The notes: generated by a model from the letters alone, not told the origin. A DNA stretch of 15,796 nucleotides from Streptomyces katrae (GCF_000966975.1 NZ_JZWV01000376.1:1-15796); one strand, 5' to 3'. Positions 1-6,899 are shown, counted from the first letter of the stretch. Numbers and translations are program-made.

Positions 1-869
1 AAGAGACGGCCCTGACCCTCGTGTACGTCGTCTGGGGCTCGACCTACCTCGGCATCCGGATCGTCGTGCAGACCATGCCGCCCTTCCTGTCCGCCGGGGC
101 CCGTTTCCTCTCCGCCGGCCTGATCCTGGCCGGCGTCGTCGCCTGGCGGTACGGGCCGTCCGCGCTGCGCGTCACCCGCGCGCAGCTCGGCTCGACGCTG
201 CTGGTCGGCCTGCTGCTGGTGCTCGGCGGCAATGGTCTGGTCGTACTGGCCGAGACCTCGGTGCCGTCGGGGCTGGCCGCGCTGCTGGTGGCGGCGGTGC
301 CGATGTGGGTGGTGGTGCTGCGGGCGGTCACCGGGGACCGCCCGCCCGCGCGCACCCTGGCCGGGGTGCTGGTGGGGCTGTGCGGGATGGGGGTGCTGAC
401 CAGCCCGGGGCTGAGCGGGGAGGTGCGGCTGTCGGGCGTGCTGCTGGTCGTGGCCGGGTCGGTCACCTGGGCCCTGGGCTCCTTCTCCGCCGGGCGGCTG
501 CCGCTGCCGGGGAACCCCTTCACCGGCAGCGTGTACCAGATGCTGTGGGGCGGGGCCGCGCAGGTGCTGGTGGGGCTGGCGCGCGGCGAGCAGCACGGTC
601 TGGATCCGGCCTCGTTCTCCACCGCCTCCTGGCTGGCGCTGGGCTACCTGGTGCTGATCGGTTCGGTCGTCGGGTTCACCTCGTACGCGTGGCTGCTCCA
701 GGCGGCCCCGCTGTCGCTGGTGGCCACGTACGCGTACGTCAACCCGGTGGTGGCCGTGGCGCTGGGCGCGCTGGTCCTGGACGAGCCGCTGACCCTGCCG
801 ATCGTGCTGGGCGGCCTGATCGTGGTGGCGGCGGTGGGCGTGATCGTCAGCACGGAGCGCCGGAAGTAG
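1..869 (+). CDS. EamA/DMT-family transporter, 5' truncated
   Basis: Integral membrane permease of the drug/metabolite transporter superfamily, probably exporting a small metabolite; the substrate cannot be told from sequence. The reading frame is open to the window edge (Glu-Thr-Ala-Leu-Thr-Leu before the GTG at 21), so the true start lies upstream and only a few residues are missing. The family hallmark VVWGSTYLGIR lies in the first helix. Two EamA repeats follow, about ten hydrophobic helices in all. The second repeat carries the typical SVVGFTSYAWLLQ and the final YAYVNPVVAVALGALVLDEPLT segment, where the conserved Pro and Glu of the last helices sit. Length, about 290 residues, is normal. 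It converges on the protease gene with only 9 bases between stop codons. Assignment to the family is secure; substrate is unknown. Confidence 0.93.
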   Translation, partial: ETALTLVYVVWGSTYLGIRIVVQTMPPFLSAGARFLSAGLILAGVVAWRYGPSALRVTRAQLGSTLLVGLLLVLGGNGLVVLAETSVPSGLAALLVAAVPMWVVVLRAVTGDRPPARTLAGVLVGLCGMGVLTSPGLSGEVRLSGVLLVVAGSVTWALGSFSAGRLPLPGNPFTGSVYQMLWGGAAQVLVGLARGEQHGLDPASFSTASWLALGYLVLIGSVVGFTSYAWLLQAAPLSLVATYAYVNPVVAVALGALVLDEPLTLPIVLGGLIVVAAVGVIVSTERRK

Positions 870-878
870 CTCCGGGTC

Positions 879-1670
879 TCAGCCCCGGGCCGCCGCCTCG
901 TAGAGGGCCCTGGCCCTCTCGTCGTACAGCGCGGCCGTGGAGTCCACGTCGGTGTCCCCGCCGCTGAGCACCCCGATGAGCCGTCCCGGCTGGCCCGTGC
1001 CGCCGCGGTCGGCGATCCAGGGGCTGCCGCTGGTGCCCGTCCAGAAGCCGGCGCAGCTGATGTACAGCATGTCGGGGTCGTCGCTGTCGTGGCGGGTCTG
1101 CGTGGTGCAGGAGACGGGCTTGTTCTGCGGGTTGTGGTCGGACTCGGGGTAGCCGATGACGGTGACCTCGCGCTCGTACCCGGAGGTCCAGTCCGGCTTG
1201 GGCGCCTCGCCCTGTCCGACCCGCTGCTGGAGGCTGCGCCCGTCCCCGTCCGGCTCGACGGTGAGGAAGGCGAAGTCGGCGGTCTCGTCGCCCCATTTGG
1301 TCCAGCGTTCGTCCACGTGGATCGAGCGGACCTTCCACACGCCGAAGGGCTTGCTGCCCGAGCCCTCGCCGGAGAAGGCGGGTGCGAAGGAGAGCTCGCC
1401 GATGGCCAGCCCGTCGTGGGCCGTCTCACCCGGCCGGCCGTCCTCGCCGGCCGGTGCGACGCAGTGGGCGGCGGTCGCGACGACGTTGCCCTTGGGGCTG
1501 TCGACCACGCTCGCCGTGCACCAGTGCTCCCCGTTCGCCATGAGCACGCCGACGGTGGGGAAGGGGTGCACCGGCTGCTCGCCGGACGCGCCGAGGAGCA
1601 CGGTGGCGGCCGCCGCCACGATCCCCGCCGCGGCGGCCGCTGCCGCCGCCCCCTTCACCACCGGTCTCAC
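879..1670 (-). CDS. Secreted trypsin-like serine peptidase (S1 fold)
   Basis: Exported serine endopeptidase of the chymotrypsin/trypsin fold, 263 residues from this start. The catalytic triad is visible: His69 in TAAHC, Asp132 in ADFAFL and Ser214 in GTSGSPW (a variant of GDSGGP). Cys51/Cys70 and Cys188/Cys206 are probable disulfides. The N terminus has a short basic stretch (RPVVK) and a long Ala-rich hydrophobic core, so it is probably a Sec signal peptide. I chose the GTG at 1670 because it overlaps the upstream esterase stop by four bases (GTGA), a typical coupled arrangement, and places the signal peptide at the terminus. An alternative GTG at 1718 adds 16 hydrophilic residues and has a GAGGGAGG sequence 10 bases upstream, though that also encodes esterase residues. 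The context suggests co-expression with the esterases; the target protein is unknown. Confidence 0.88.
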   Translation of the reverse strand: MRPVVKGAAAAAAAAGIVAAAATVLLGASGEQPVHPFPTVGVLMANGEHWCTASVVDSPKGNVVATAAHCVAPAGEDGRPGETAHDGLAIGELSFAPAFSGEGSGSKPFGVWKVRSIHVDERWTKWGDETADFAFLTVEPDGDGRSLQQRVGQGEAPKPDWTSGYEREVTVIGYPESDHNPQNKPVSCTTQTRHDSDDPDMLYISCAGFWTGTSGSPWIADRGGTGQPGRLIGVLSGGDTDVDSTAALYDERARALYEAAARG

Positions 1671-2740
1671 CGCACGCCGGGGTCGGGTGTGGGTGCCTGC
1701 ATCACCTTGCTGATCCACGCCAGGGAGCCCTCCCTCATTCCGCGTACATACGATTTTCCGTTGTGCTCACCATCCTGGATCACCTGGAGCCGGGTGTGCA
1801 CGGGGCCCTTCCCGTATTCCTTCATGAACTTCTCGGCCAGGTCCCGGCCGCTCTCCTTGGTGCCGATCTGGAAGTTGATGTAGACGTCGGGGCCGCCCTC
1901 CCCGATCAGCTTCTCGGCGAGCTTCTCGGGGTTGTTCTCGTCCATGGCCTGGCGGTTCCCCTTCCACAGCGGAGAATCGGGTACGAAGTCGACGCCGCTC
2001 GCGATGGCCGCCTTGAAGCGTTCGGGGTACTTCAGGACGTGCTTGAAGGCGCCGAAGCCGCCCGAGGAGGAGCCCATGAAGGCCCAGCCGTCGCGGGAGG
2101 TGAAGGTACGGAAGTTCGCCCGGGTGAAATCCGGGACGTCATCGGCCATCCAGGTGCCCATCTTGGGCTCTCCGGGGATGTCGGAGCCGTCGTAGTGGTA
2201 CTTGGTGTCGGCGTTGATCACCGGCATGACCAGGATGAACGGGAGGCTGGTGCCGTTCTTGACCCCGTCGGTCACGGCCTGCTGCAGGCCGAGGCCGGGG
2301 CCCGTGCCCCAGTAGTTCTTGGGGTAGCCGCGGCCGCCGGGCAGGGAGATCAGGACGGGGAAGCCGCTCTTGGCGTACCTCGGGTCGTCGTACTCCTTGG
2401 GGACCCACACCCACACGTCACCCGTGAACCCGGACTTCCTGCCGGTCAGGGTGGTCATCGCGATCTGCGTGCCGTCCGCCAGCCGGCTGGTGCGCACGAA
2501 CTCGGACTTGGGGCCGGTGGGCATCAGCACCCCGGGGCGGATGTCCTCGGCCGCCGCCGACTCCTGGATCTTCCCGAAGGAGACGGGGTCCCCCATGTCC
2601 GAGAAGAGGCCGAACCCGTACGCCGCGCCGCCCCCGGCGGCGAGGACGAGGGCGAGGCCGCCGCCGATCAGGATCTGGCGCCTGCGGGGGCGGCGGCCGC
2701 CGCCTTGCTGGTCATACTGCACGGATGTGTCCCGTTCCAT
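1667..2740 (-). CDS. Membrane-anchored alpha/beta hydrolase, esterase D / Ag85-like (copy 1)
   Basis: Predicted extracytoplasmic esterase or acyltransferase of the alpha/beta-hydrolase superfamily, 357 residues. A basic N terminus (RRPRRR) precedes one hydrophobic segment at about 23-42, so it is a signal anchor or uncleaved signal. The hydrolase domain runs from about residue 75. The nucleophile elbow GSSSG puts Ser225 at the active site, His326 in GEHNG is the likely catalytic histidine, and Glu296 in GTKESG is a candidate acid by analogy with the Ser-Glu-His triad of mycolyltransferase Ag85. It is clearly paralogous to the next gene upstream, with long shared stretches such as SGFxGDVWVWxPKEYDDPxYAKS. 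The ATG at 2740 has GGAG directly against it; a GTG at 2722 with GGGA seven bases upstream matches the paralogue's start better and is a serious alternative. Substrate unknown. Confidence 0.88.
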   Translation of the reverse strand: MERDTSVQYDQQGGGRRPRRRQILIGGGLALVLAAGGGAAYGFGLFSDMGDPVSFGKIQESAAAEDIRPGVLMPTGPKSEFVRTSRLADGTQIAMTTLTGRKSGFTGDVWVWVPKEYDDPRYAKSGFPVLISLPGGRGYPKNYWGTGPGLGLQQAVTDGVKNGTSLPFILVMPVINADTKYHYDGSDIPGEPKMGTWMADDVPDFTRANFRTFTSRDGWAFMGSSSGGFGAFKHVLKYPERFKAAIASGVDFVPDSPLWKGNRQAMDENNPEKLAEKLIGEGGPDVYINFQIGTKESGRDLAEKFMKEYGKGPVHTRLQVIQDGEHNGKSYVRGMREGSLAWISKVMQAPTPDPGVR

Positions 2741-2781
2741 CTCCGGCGCCCTGGTTGGGCGTGGGTCGGACCGATAGGTCC

Positions 2782-2808
2782 CCCTTATCGCTTCTACAGA
2801 GGTGTCAA
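2782..2808 (-). promoter_or_regulatory. Possible promoter of esterase copy 1
   Basis: Reading the minus strand, a perfect -35 hexamer TTGACA lies at 2808-2803. The best -10 match, TAAGGG at 2787-2782, is 15 bases on, a short spacing with a weak hexamer. It would put transcription start about 35-40 bases before the ATG at 2740. The -35 is convincing, the -10 is not. Confidence 0.3.
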
Positions 2809-2838
2809 CGACCGTAGGGGTTGCCTGGGACCGGGGCG

Positions 2839-2856
2839 ACGTGGCGAGGGCCACGT
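2839..2856 (-). terminator. Hairpin terminator candidate after esterase copy 2
   Basis: A perfect 7-bp inverted repeat, ACGTGGC / GCCACGT, encloses a 4-base loop and begins about 23 bases after the stop of the upstream esterase in its reading direction. There is no T tract, which is common for actinobacterial hairpin terminators. The right arm is also part of a 10-bp palindrome, GCCACGTGGC, at 2850-2859, so a protein-binding site is a possible alternative. Confidence 0.42.
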
Positions 2857-2879
2857 GGCGGACGTCCGTGCGACGGGGC

Positions 2880-4019
2880 TCAGCCGGCCTCGGGCTTCGG
2901 GCCCTTCAGCACCTTGCTGATCCACTCCAGCGAGCCCTCCTTCATGCCGCGCACGTAGTGCCAGCCGTTGTGCTCGCCGTTCTGGATGTCCCGGATGGTC
3001 GTCTTGACGGGGCCCTTGCCGTACTGCTCGACGAACTTCGTCATCCGGTCCTTGCCGGACTCCTTGGTGCCGATCTGGAAGTTGATGTAGACGTCCGGGC
3101 CGCCCGTCCTGATCAGCTTGTCGGCGAGCTTCTCGGGGTTGTTCGCGTCCATCTCCGCCTGGTGGCCCTTCCAGAGCGGGGAGTCCGGGACGATCTCGCC
3201 GCCGCTGGCGATCACGGCCTTGAAGCGGTCCGGGTACTGCAGGACCGTCTTCATACCGACGAAGGCACCGGAGGAGGAGCCCATGAAGGCCCAGCCGTCG
3301 CGGGACTTGTAGGTGCGGAAGTTGGCGCGGGCGAAGTCCGGGACGTCCTCGGCGATCCAGGTGCCCATCTTGGGCTGGCCGGGTATGTCGGCGCCGTCGT
3401 AGTAGTACTTGTTGTCCGGGTTGAGCACCGGCATGATCACGACGAAGGGCAGGCTGGTCCCGGCCTGGACGCCCTCGCTGATGGCCTTCTGGAGGCCGAG
3501 GCTGCGGTCGGACCAGTAGTTCGCCGGGAAGCCGTTGCCGCCCGGGAGGGCGATCAGGACCGGGAAGGCGCTCTTGGCGTACTTCGGGTCGTCGTACTCC
3601 TTGGGGGCCCACACCCAGACGTCCCCCTCGAAGCCGGACTTGGCACCGGCCAGGCGGGTCTTGGCGATGACCGTGCCGTCGTCGAGCTTGGTGGTCTGCT
3701 TGAAGTCCGACTTCGGGCCGGCGGGGAGCTGGACGTCCGGGTCGCCGGTGGGCGTGGGCGGGGCGGAGGGGGTCGCGCCCTTCCCGGCCGGGCCCGCGCC
3801 GTCCTTGCCGGAGGCGGCTGCGGCCGCGTGGTCCTTGCCGAAGGTGACGTCCTGGCCGTTGCCGTCGAACCACTCGTTCTTGTAGGCGGCGAAGCCCCCG
3901 CCGCCCAGGACCAGCACGCCCGCGACGGCCGCGCCGATCCATATCGCGCGCCGTGACTTCCTGCGGCCCCCGGCCCGCTCGGGCTCGCGGCCGGACGACT
4001 GCTGAGAGTACTGATGCAC
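2880..4019 (-). CDS. Membrane-anchored alpha/beta hydrolase, esterase D / Ag85-like (copy 2)
   Basis: Paralogue of the downstream esterase, 379 residues. One hydrophobic anchor at about 25-46 follows a basic stretch (RRKSRR). An Ala/Gly/Pro-rich linker (about 64-98, including SAPPTPTGDP) separates it from the catalytic domain and is absent or much shorter in copy 1, which suggests a spacer across the cell wall. The nucleophile elbow GSSSG gives Ser249, GEHNG gives His350, and Glu320 in GTKESG is the likely acid. The GTG at 4019 is chosen because GGAG stands eight bases upstream; an in-frame ATG at about 4072 would add residues encoded by a strong hairpin and looks wrong. A 138-bp gap to copy 1 holds a terminator-like hairpin, so the copies may be separate transcripts. 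The substrate, perhaps an acyl ester in the envelope, is unknown. Confidence 0.9.
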   Translation of the reverse strand: MHQYSQQSSGREPERAGGRRKSRRAIWIGAAVAGVLVLGGGGFAAYKNEWFDGNGQDVTFGKDHAAAAASGKDGAGPAGKGATPSAPPTPTGDPDVQLPAGPKSDFKQTTKLDDGTVIAKTRLAGAKSGFEGDVWVWAPKEYDDPKYAKSAFPVLIALPGGNGFPANYWSDRSLGLQKAISEGVQAGTSLPFVVIMPVLNPDNKYYYDGADIPGQPKMGTWIAEDVPDFARANFRTYKSRDGWAFMGSSSGAFVGMKTVLQYPDRFKAVIASGGEIVPDSPLWKGHQAEMDANNPEKLADKLIRTGGPDVYINFQIGTKESGKDRMTKFVEQYGKGPVKTTIRDIQNGEHNGWHYVRGMKEGSLEWISKVLKGPKPEAG

Positions 4020-4042
4020 GAACTTCGCTCCGTACGGTCTCG

Positions 4043-4063
4043 GCTGCCCCGGAGCGGGGCAGC
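4043..4063 (-). other. Strong hairpin in the 5' leader of esterase copy 2
   Basis: A perfect 9-bp stem, GCTGCCCCG with CGGGGCAGC, closes on a 3-base loop. It ends 23 bases before the chosen GTG start and would lie in the mRNA leader if the promoter at 4099-4127 is used. The ribosome-binding GGAG lies outside it. It could be a leader stabiliser, an attenuator, or the terminator of the MarR transcript; no T tract follows. Confidence 0.5.
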
Positions 4064-4098
4064 ACGCGGACATCCCCTTGGTTAGTCCTGATGAGCGA

Positions 4099-4127
4099 AT
4101 TCTGCGGATCGTTCCAAATACCTGCAA
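4099..4127 (-). promoter_or_regulatory. Candidate promoter of esterase copy 2
   Basis: On the minus strand TTGCAG (4127-4122) and CAGAAT (4104-4099) are separated by exactly 17 bases, close to the housekeeping consensus TTGAC-TAGRRT used in Streptomyces. Predicted transcription start is near 4092, giving a leader of about 70 bases that holds the 4043-4063 hairpin. Its position in the 140-bp gap after the MarR gene argues that the esterase is transcribed on its own. Confidence 0.4.
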
Positions 4128-4159
4128 AAACGTGCCCGGAACTTCAGGTTTCGACTCGC

Positions 4160-4597
4160 TCACTTCAGAGCGTCGAGCACCTCCGCGCACCGCCCCAGCA
4201 GGGCGACGAGTTGCTCGCGCTCCTCCGGGCTGAAGGCGGCGGCGAGCGCCCGCTCCACGCGCACGGCGCCCGCGTCCGCGAGCTCCATCGCCGCGCGCCC
4301 CTCCGGCGTGAGCCGGGTCTCCAGCACGTTGCGGTGCCATTCGTGCGGGGTGCGCTCGACGAGGCCGCGCTCGTGGAGGTTCTTCAGCACGGTGTTCATC
4401 GTCGGCGCGGTGACCCCGCAGAGCCGGGCCAGGGCCGCGGCGGAGATGCCCGGCTTCTCGGCGAGCCAGAGCAGGGCCGCGTACTGCGGAACCGTTACTG
4501 CGGCCGGCTTGCAGGCGGTGGTCTTCGCCGCGAGCAGCGCCTGCTCGGCGCGCTTGATGTGCGAACCGATGCGCTCCTCGGGGGGCATGGAGGTCAT
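4160..4597 (-). CDS. MarR-family transcriptional regulator
   Basis: Small winged-helix DNA-binding protein, 145 residues, the usual MarR length. The body shows the family order: an N-terminal dimerisation helix (GSHIKRAEQALLAAKTTA), PQYAALLWLAEKPGISAAALARLCGVTAPTMNTVLKNLHERGLVERTPHE as helix-turn-helix and wing entry (about residues 38-87), then a C-terminal helix (EREQLVALLGRCAEVLDALK). The start ATG at 4597 has AGGA about seven bases upstream. It is divergent from the SMP-30-like gene, with a TTAG-N4-CTAA palindrome between them, so autoregulation and repression of that neighbour are likely. The esterase genes downstream lie in the same direction and may or may not belong to the regulon. 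The inducing ligand cannot be predicted. Confidence 0.92.
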   Translation of the reverse strand: MTSMPPEERIGSHIKRAEQALLAAKTTACKPAAVTVPQYAALLWLAEKPGISAAALARLCGVTAPTMNTVLKNLHERGLVERTPHEWHRNVLETRLTPEGRAAMELADAGAVRVERALAAAFSPEEREQLVALLGRCAEVLDALK

Positions 4598-4615
4598 GGC
4601 GTCATCCTATGGCCC

Positions 4616-4644
4616 TTGCCAAGCATTAGAACCCTAACTACTCT
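4616..4644 (+). promoter_or_regulatory. Promoter of the SMP-30-like gene
   Basis: TTGCCA (4616-4621) and TACTCT (4639-4644) are 17 bases apart, a good fit to the Streptomyces housekeeping pattern. Start of transcription would be near 4651, about 24 bases before the ATG at 4675, and the ribosome-binding site GAAGGA (4662-4667) lies between. Confidence 0.5.
4626..4637. promoter_or_regulatory. Candidate MarR operator
   Basis: The palindrome TTAG-AACC-CTAA sits inside the spacer of the promoter at 4616-4644, between the divergent MarR and SMP-30-like genes. MarR regulators commonly bind short A/T-containing palindromes of this kind overlapping their own and a divergent promoter. Binding here would shut out RNA polymerase from the plus-strand promoter. 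It is one of the few A/T-rich patches in a GC-rich region. Confidence 0.5.
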
Positions 4645-4674
4645 TCGAACCCTCCCACCCAGAAGGATGCACCC

Positions 4675-5649
4675 ATGCGCAAGCTTTCGTATGTCCTGCC
4701 CGTCGCCGCCCTCCTGGCCCTGACCACGGCGCTCACCACCGGCGCCGCCCCGGCCCCGGCCCGCGTGTCGACGGCGTTCACGCTGCCGGGCGCGAAGGTC
4801 TACCCCGAGGGCATAGCCGCCGACGCCCGCACCGGGACCGTGTACGTCGGCTCGTACGCGGACGGCACCGTCTACCGCGCCCGCCCCGGCGCCCGCAGCG
4901 CCGAGGTGTTCCTGCCCTCCGGCACCGACGGCCGGCACACCGCGAACGGCCTGCGCGTCGACGCCCGGGGCCGCCTGTGGGTCACCGACTCCACGGCCGG
5001 CGTCGCGGTATACGACACGGCGACGGGCACCCGCCTGGCCCACTTCGAGGTCGCGGACCCCGCCGTCCGCCACTTCATCAACGACCTGACCATCACCCCG
5101 GACGGCACCGCCTACCTGACGGACAGCTTCCGCGCGGTGATCTACCGGGTCACCCCGGCCCAGCTGCGCGCCGGCTCGGGCCCGCTGACCGCGGCCTACG
5201 ACCTGAGCGGGCACGTCGCCCCGGAGCCGCCGGGCACGGTCACCCTCAACGGCATCACCTCGGACCCGGCGGGCCGCTACCTGCTGACGGTCGACATGAC
5301 GGCGGGCGAACTCCACCGCGTCGACCTCGCCACCGGCGCCCTCAGCCGGGTCACCCTCACCGGCGGCGACCTCAAGGCCGCCGACGGCCTCGACCTCTCC
5401 CCCGGCGGCACGCTCCGGGTGGCCCACAACGTCACCAACACCCTGACCCGCTGGCAGCTCACCCCGGACGGCACCCGCGCCCGCCTGGTCCACACCCTCA
5501 CGGACCCGTCCCTCCAGATCCCCACCACCCTGGCCCGCACCGCGACCCGCACCCTGGTGGTCCGCTCCCAGTTCGACAAGGACGGCCCGATGACCCCCTC
5601 GACGGGCACCCCGACGACGTTCTCGGTCGCCTCGTTCCGGGGGCTGTAG
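4675..5649 (+). CDS. Secreted SMP-30/gluconolactonase/LRE-like beta-propeller protein
   Basis: Exported six-bladed beta-propeller protein, 324 residues, of the SMP-30/gluconolactonase-like superfamily; members hydrolyse lactones or bind small ligands with one divalent metal. A Sec signal peptide is plain (MRKLSYVLPVAALLAL..., possible cleavage after an Ala near 25-29). Repeated propeller strands such as GTVYVGSYADGTVYR, GRLWVTDSTAGVAVYD and GTAYLTDSFRAVIYR follow. Candidate metal ligands in the family positions are Glu45 (PEGIA), Asn136 (FINDLTIT), Asn192 (LNGITSD) and Asp237 (AADGLDL). The start has GAAGGA seven bases upstream. Divergent pairing with a MarR gene suggests induction by a small molecule, which this protein may bind or degrade. 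Third codon positions are strongly C-rich, unlike most other plus-strand genes here. Enzymatic activity is not established by sequence. Confidence 0.88.
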   Translation: MRKLSYVLPVAALLALTTALTTGAAPAPARVSTAFTLPGAKVYPEGIAADARTGTVYVGSYADGTVYRARPGARSAEVFLPSGTDGRHTANGLRVDARGRLWVTDSTAGVAVYDTATGTRLAHFEVADPAVRHFINDLTITPDGTAYLTDSFRAVIYRVTPAQLRAGSGPLTAAYDLSGHVAPEPPGTVTLNGITSDPAGRYLLTVDMTAGELHRVDLATGALSRVTLTGGDLKAADGLDLSPGGTLRVAHNVTNTLTRWQLTPDGTRARLVHTLTDPSLQIPTTLARTATRTLVVRSQFDKDGPMTPSTGTPTTFSVASFRGL

Positions 5650-5663
5650 CCACGACCCGTCCG

Positions 5664-5698
5664 ACCAGCCGCCGCCGGGCGTGTCAGTGGCGGCTGGT
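5664..5698 (+). terminator. Hairpin terminator after the SMP-30-like gene
   Basis: A perfect 10-bp stem, ACCAGCCGCC with GGCGGCTGGT, and a 15-base loop starts 15 bases after the stop codon. No long T tract follows, which is usual in Streptomyces. It ends only 11 bases before the next start codon, so it would also fold in the leader of any read-through transcript of that gene. Confidence 0.6.
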
Positions 5699-5709
5699 TC
5701 CATGGCGTC

Positions 5710-6879
5710 ATGAGCACCGTGCACGCGACCGCCGCCCTCCTTTCCGAGCCCGCCCTGCTCCGCGCCCATCTGCGGGCGCTGGCGGTGCTGGACGGCGCGA
5801 TCGGCGACGATCCCGATTCCGCCCGGTACCGCTACGACGCCGCCTGGGGGCCCGGGGAGGAGGCGGCACTGATGGAGAACGGGTCGGGTGACGAGTTCTC
5901 CGTGCTGTTCACCCCGGCCGGCGTGCTCATCCGCGGCTTCGACCACGAGTCGGAGATGAGTCCGTACGGCACGGACGACGAGCAGGTCTGGCCCGGTGTC
6001 GTCGACGACGTGCCGTCCGCGCTGCGCCCGCTCCTCGACGAGCCCGCCTTCTACGACGAGGGCCTCGCCACCCCGCGGGTCACGGCCTGCCTGTGGCGGG
6101 AGACCGGCGACACCGCCTGGCGCACCGGTCCGGACATCGGCTTCCCCCCGGGCAGTCCGGACCCCGACGGCTCCGGCCACCTCTTCCGGCTCCTCACCGA
6201 CCGCTCCCCCGAGGCCGTCCAGGCCCACTTCGAGGACTACTACGAACGCCCCGTCCCCCTCGAAGCCGTCCGCCACGTCCTGGCGGGCCACCCCCTGACC
6301 CCCGAGACCGCCCGCGCCCTCAACCCGGCCGCCCTCTCCGACGAGGCCCTTCTCCGACGGATCGCCGCGCACCCCGAGGTCGACGCGTACCTCGCCTGCG
6401 ACGGCGAGTTCGACCTCACGCGCACCGACCCCATCGAGTCGATCGCCCTGCCGGCCGGTCTGCCGGTGGAGCCCGTGGCCGGCTGCGGCGCGGGCGGCAC
6501 CCACTACCTGTGCGGCCCGGACGGCCCCGACAGCGCCCGCCCCGTCCTCTACACCGACTCGGAGGGCCAGGCCACACTGATCGCGGAGTCCCTCGCCGAG
6601 GCCCTGACCCTGGCCGTCGTCCTCCCGTCCTGGCACGACGCCCTGGCAGGCTTCCGGCCCCCCGCCCTCAACGCCGACTACATGGAGGACAACCCGGACC
6701 ACCCCGAGGTCCGCGACCGCCTCCTCGCCGCCCTCCGCCTCCCCCCGGCCAGCGAGTCCGAGGTCCTGGCCCGCCTCCTGACCACGGCCGCACGCACCGT
6801 CCCGGACGGCTTCCTCCCCACGGTCGAGGGTGAGGAGGACGCCGCCTTCGAGCCGATGCTGCGCCTGCCCGCCGAGTAG
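5710..6879 (+). CDS. Conserved hypothetical protein, two-part, possible SUKH-like C-terminal half
   Basis: Cytoplasmic acidic protein of 389 residues with no signal peptide or membrane segment. I do not recognise a named family with confidence. The N-terminal part (about 15-180) contains a compact motif set: GSGDEFSVLF, GVLIRGFDHESEMSPY, WPGVVDDVPSALRPLLDEPAF and ACLWRETGDTAWRTG. From memory this recalls a family of uncharacterised proteins in several phyla. The part around 248-312 (AGGTHYLCGPDG then a strand, TLIAESLAEALTLAVVLPSW) is reminiscent of SMI1/KNR4 (SUKH) proteins, some of which are immunity proteins; this is weak. The ATG at 5710 has no good ribosome-binding site, and a terminator hairpin ends 11 bases before it. 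Codons are C-ending like its left neighbour. It converges on the dioxygenase genes 20 bases away. Confidence 0.8.
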   Translation: MSTVHATAALLSEPALLRAHLRALAVLDGAIGDDPDSARYRYDAAWGPGEEAALMENGSGDEFSVLFTPAGVLIRGFDHESEMSPYGTDDEQVWPGVVDDVPSALRPLLDEPAFYDEGLATPRVTACLWRETGDTAWRTGPDIGFPPGSPDPDGSGHLFRLLTDRSPEAVQAHFEDYYERPVPLEAVRHVLAGHPLTPETARALNPAALSDEALLRRIAAHPEVDAYLACDGEFDLTRTDPIESIALPAGLPVEPVAGCGAGGTHYLCGPDGPDSARPVLYTDSEGQATLIAESLAEALTLAVVLPSWHDALAGFRPPALNADYMEDNPDHPEVRDRLLAALRLPPASESEVLARLLTTAARTVPDGFLPTVEGEEDAAFEPMLRLPAE

Positions 6880-6899
6880 CCCGAACGGAAGGGGTCAGG

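Noticed and set aside
872..888. CCGGG/CCCGG hairpin as a terminator between the exporter and protease genes
   Set aside because: Only five base pairs, partly inside the protease coding end; expected by chance in this composition.
2794..4065. Long Arg/Gly-rich minus-strand frame over esterase copy 2
   Set aside because: It is the +1 shadow of the esterase; the esterase frame has a signal anchor and catalytic motifs, this one does not.
4594..6702. A 702-residue minus-strand open frame rich in Gly, Ala, Arg and Val
   Set aside because: It lies antisense over the propeller and hypothetical genes, has no motif, and is the usual GC-rich shadow of C-ending codons on the other strand.
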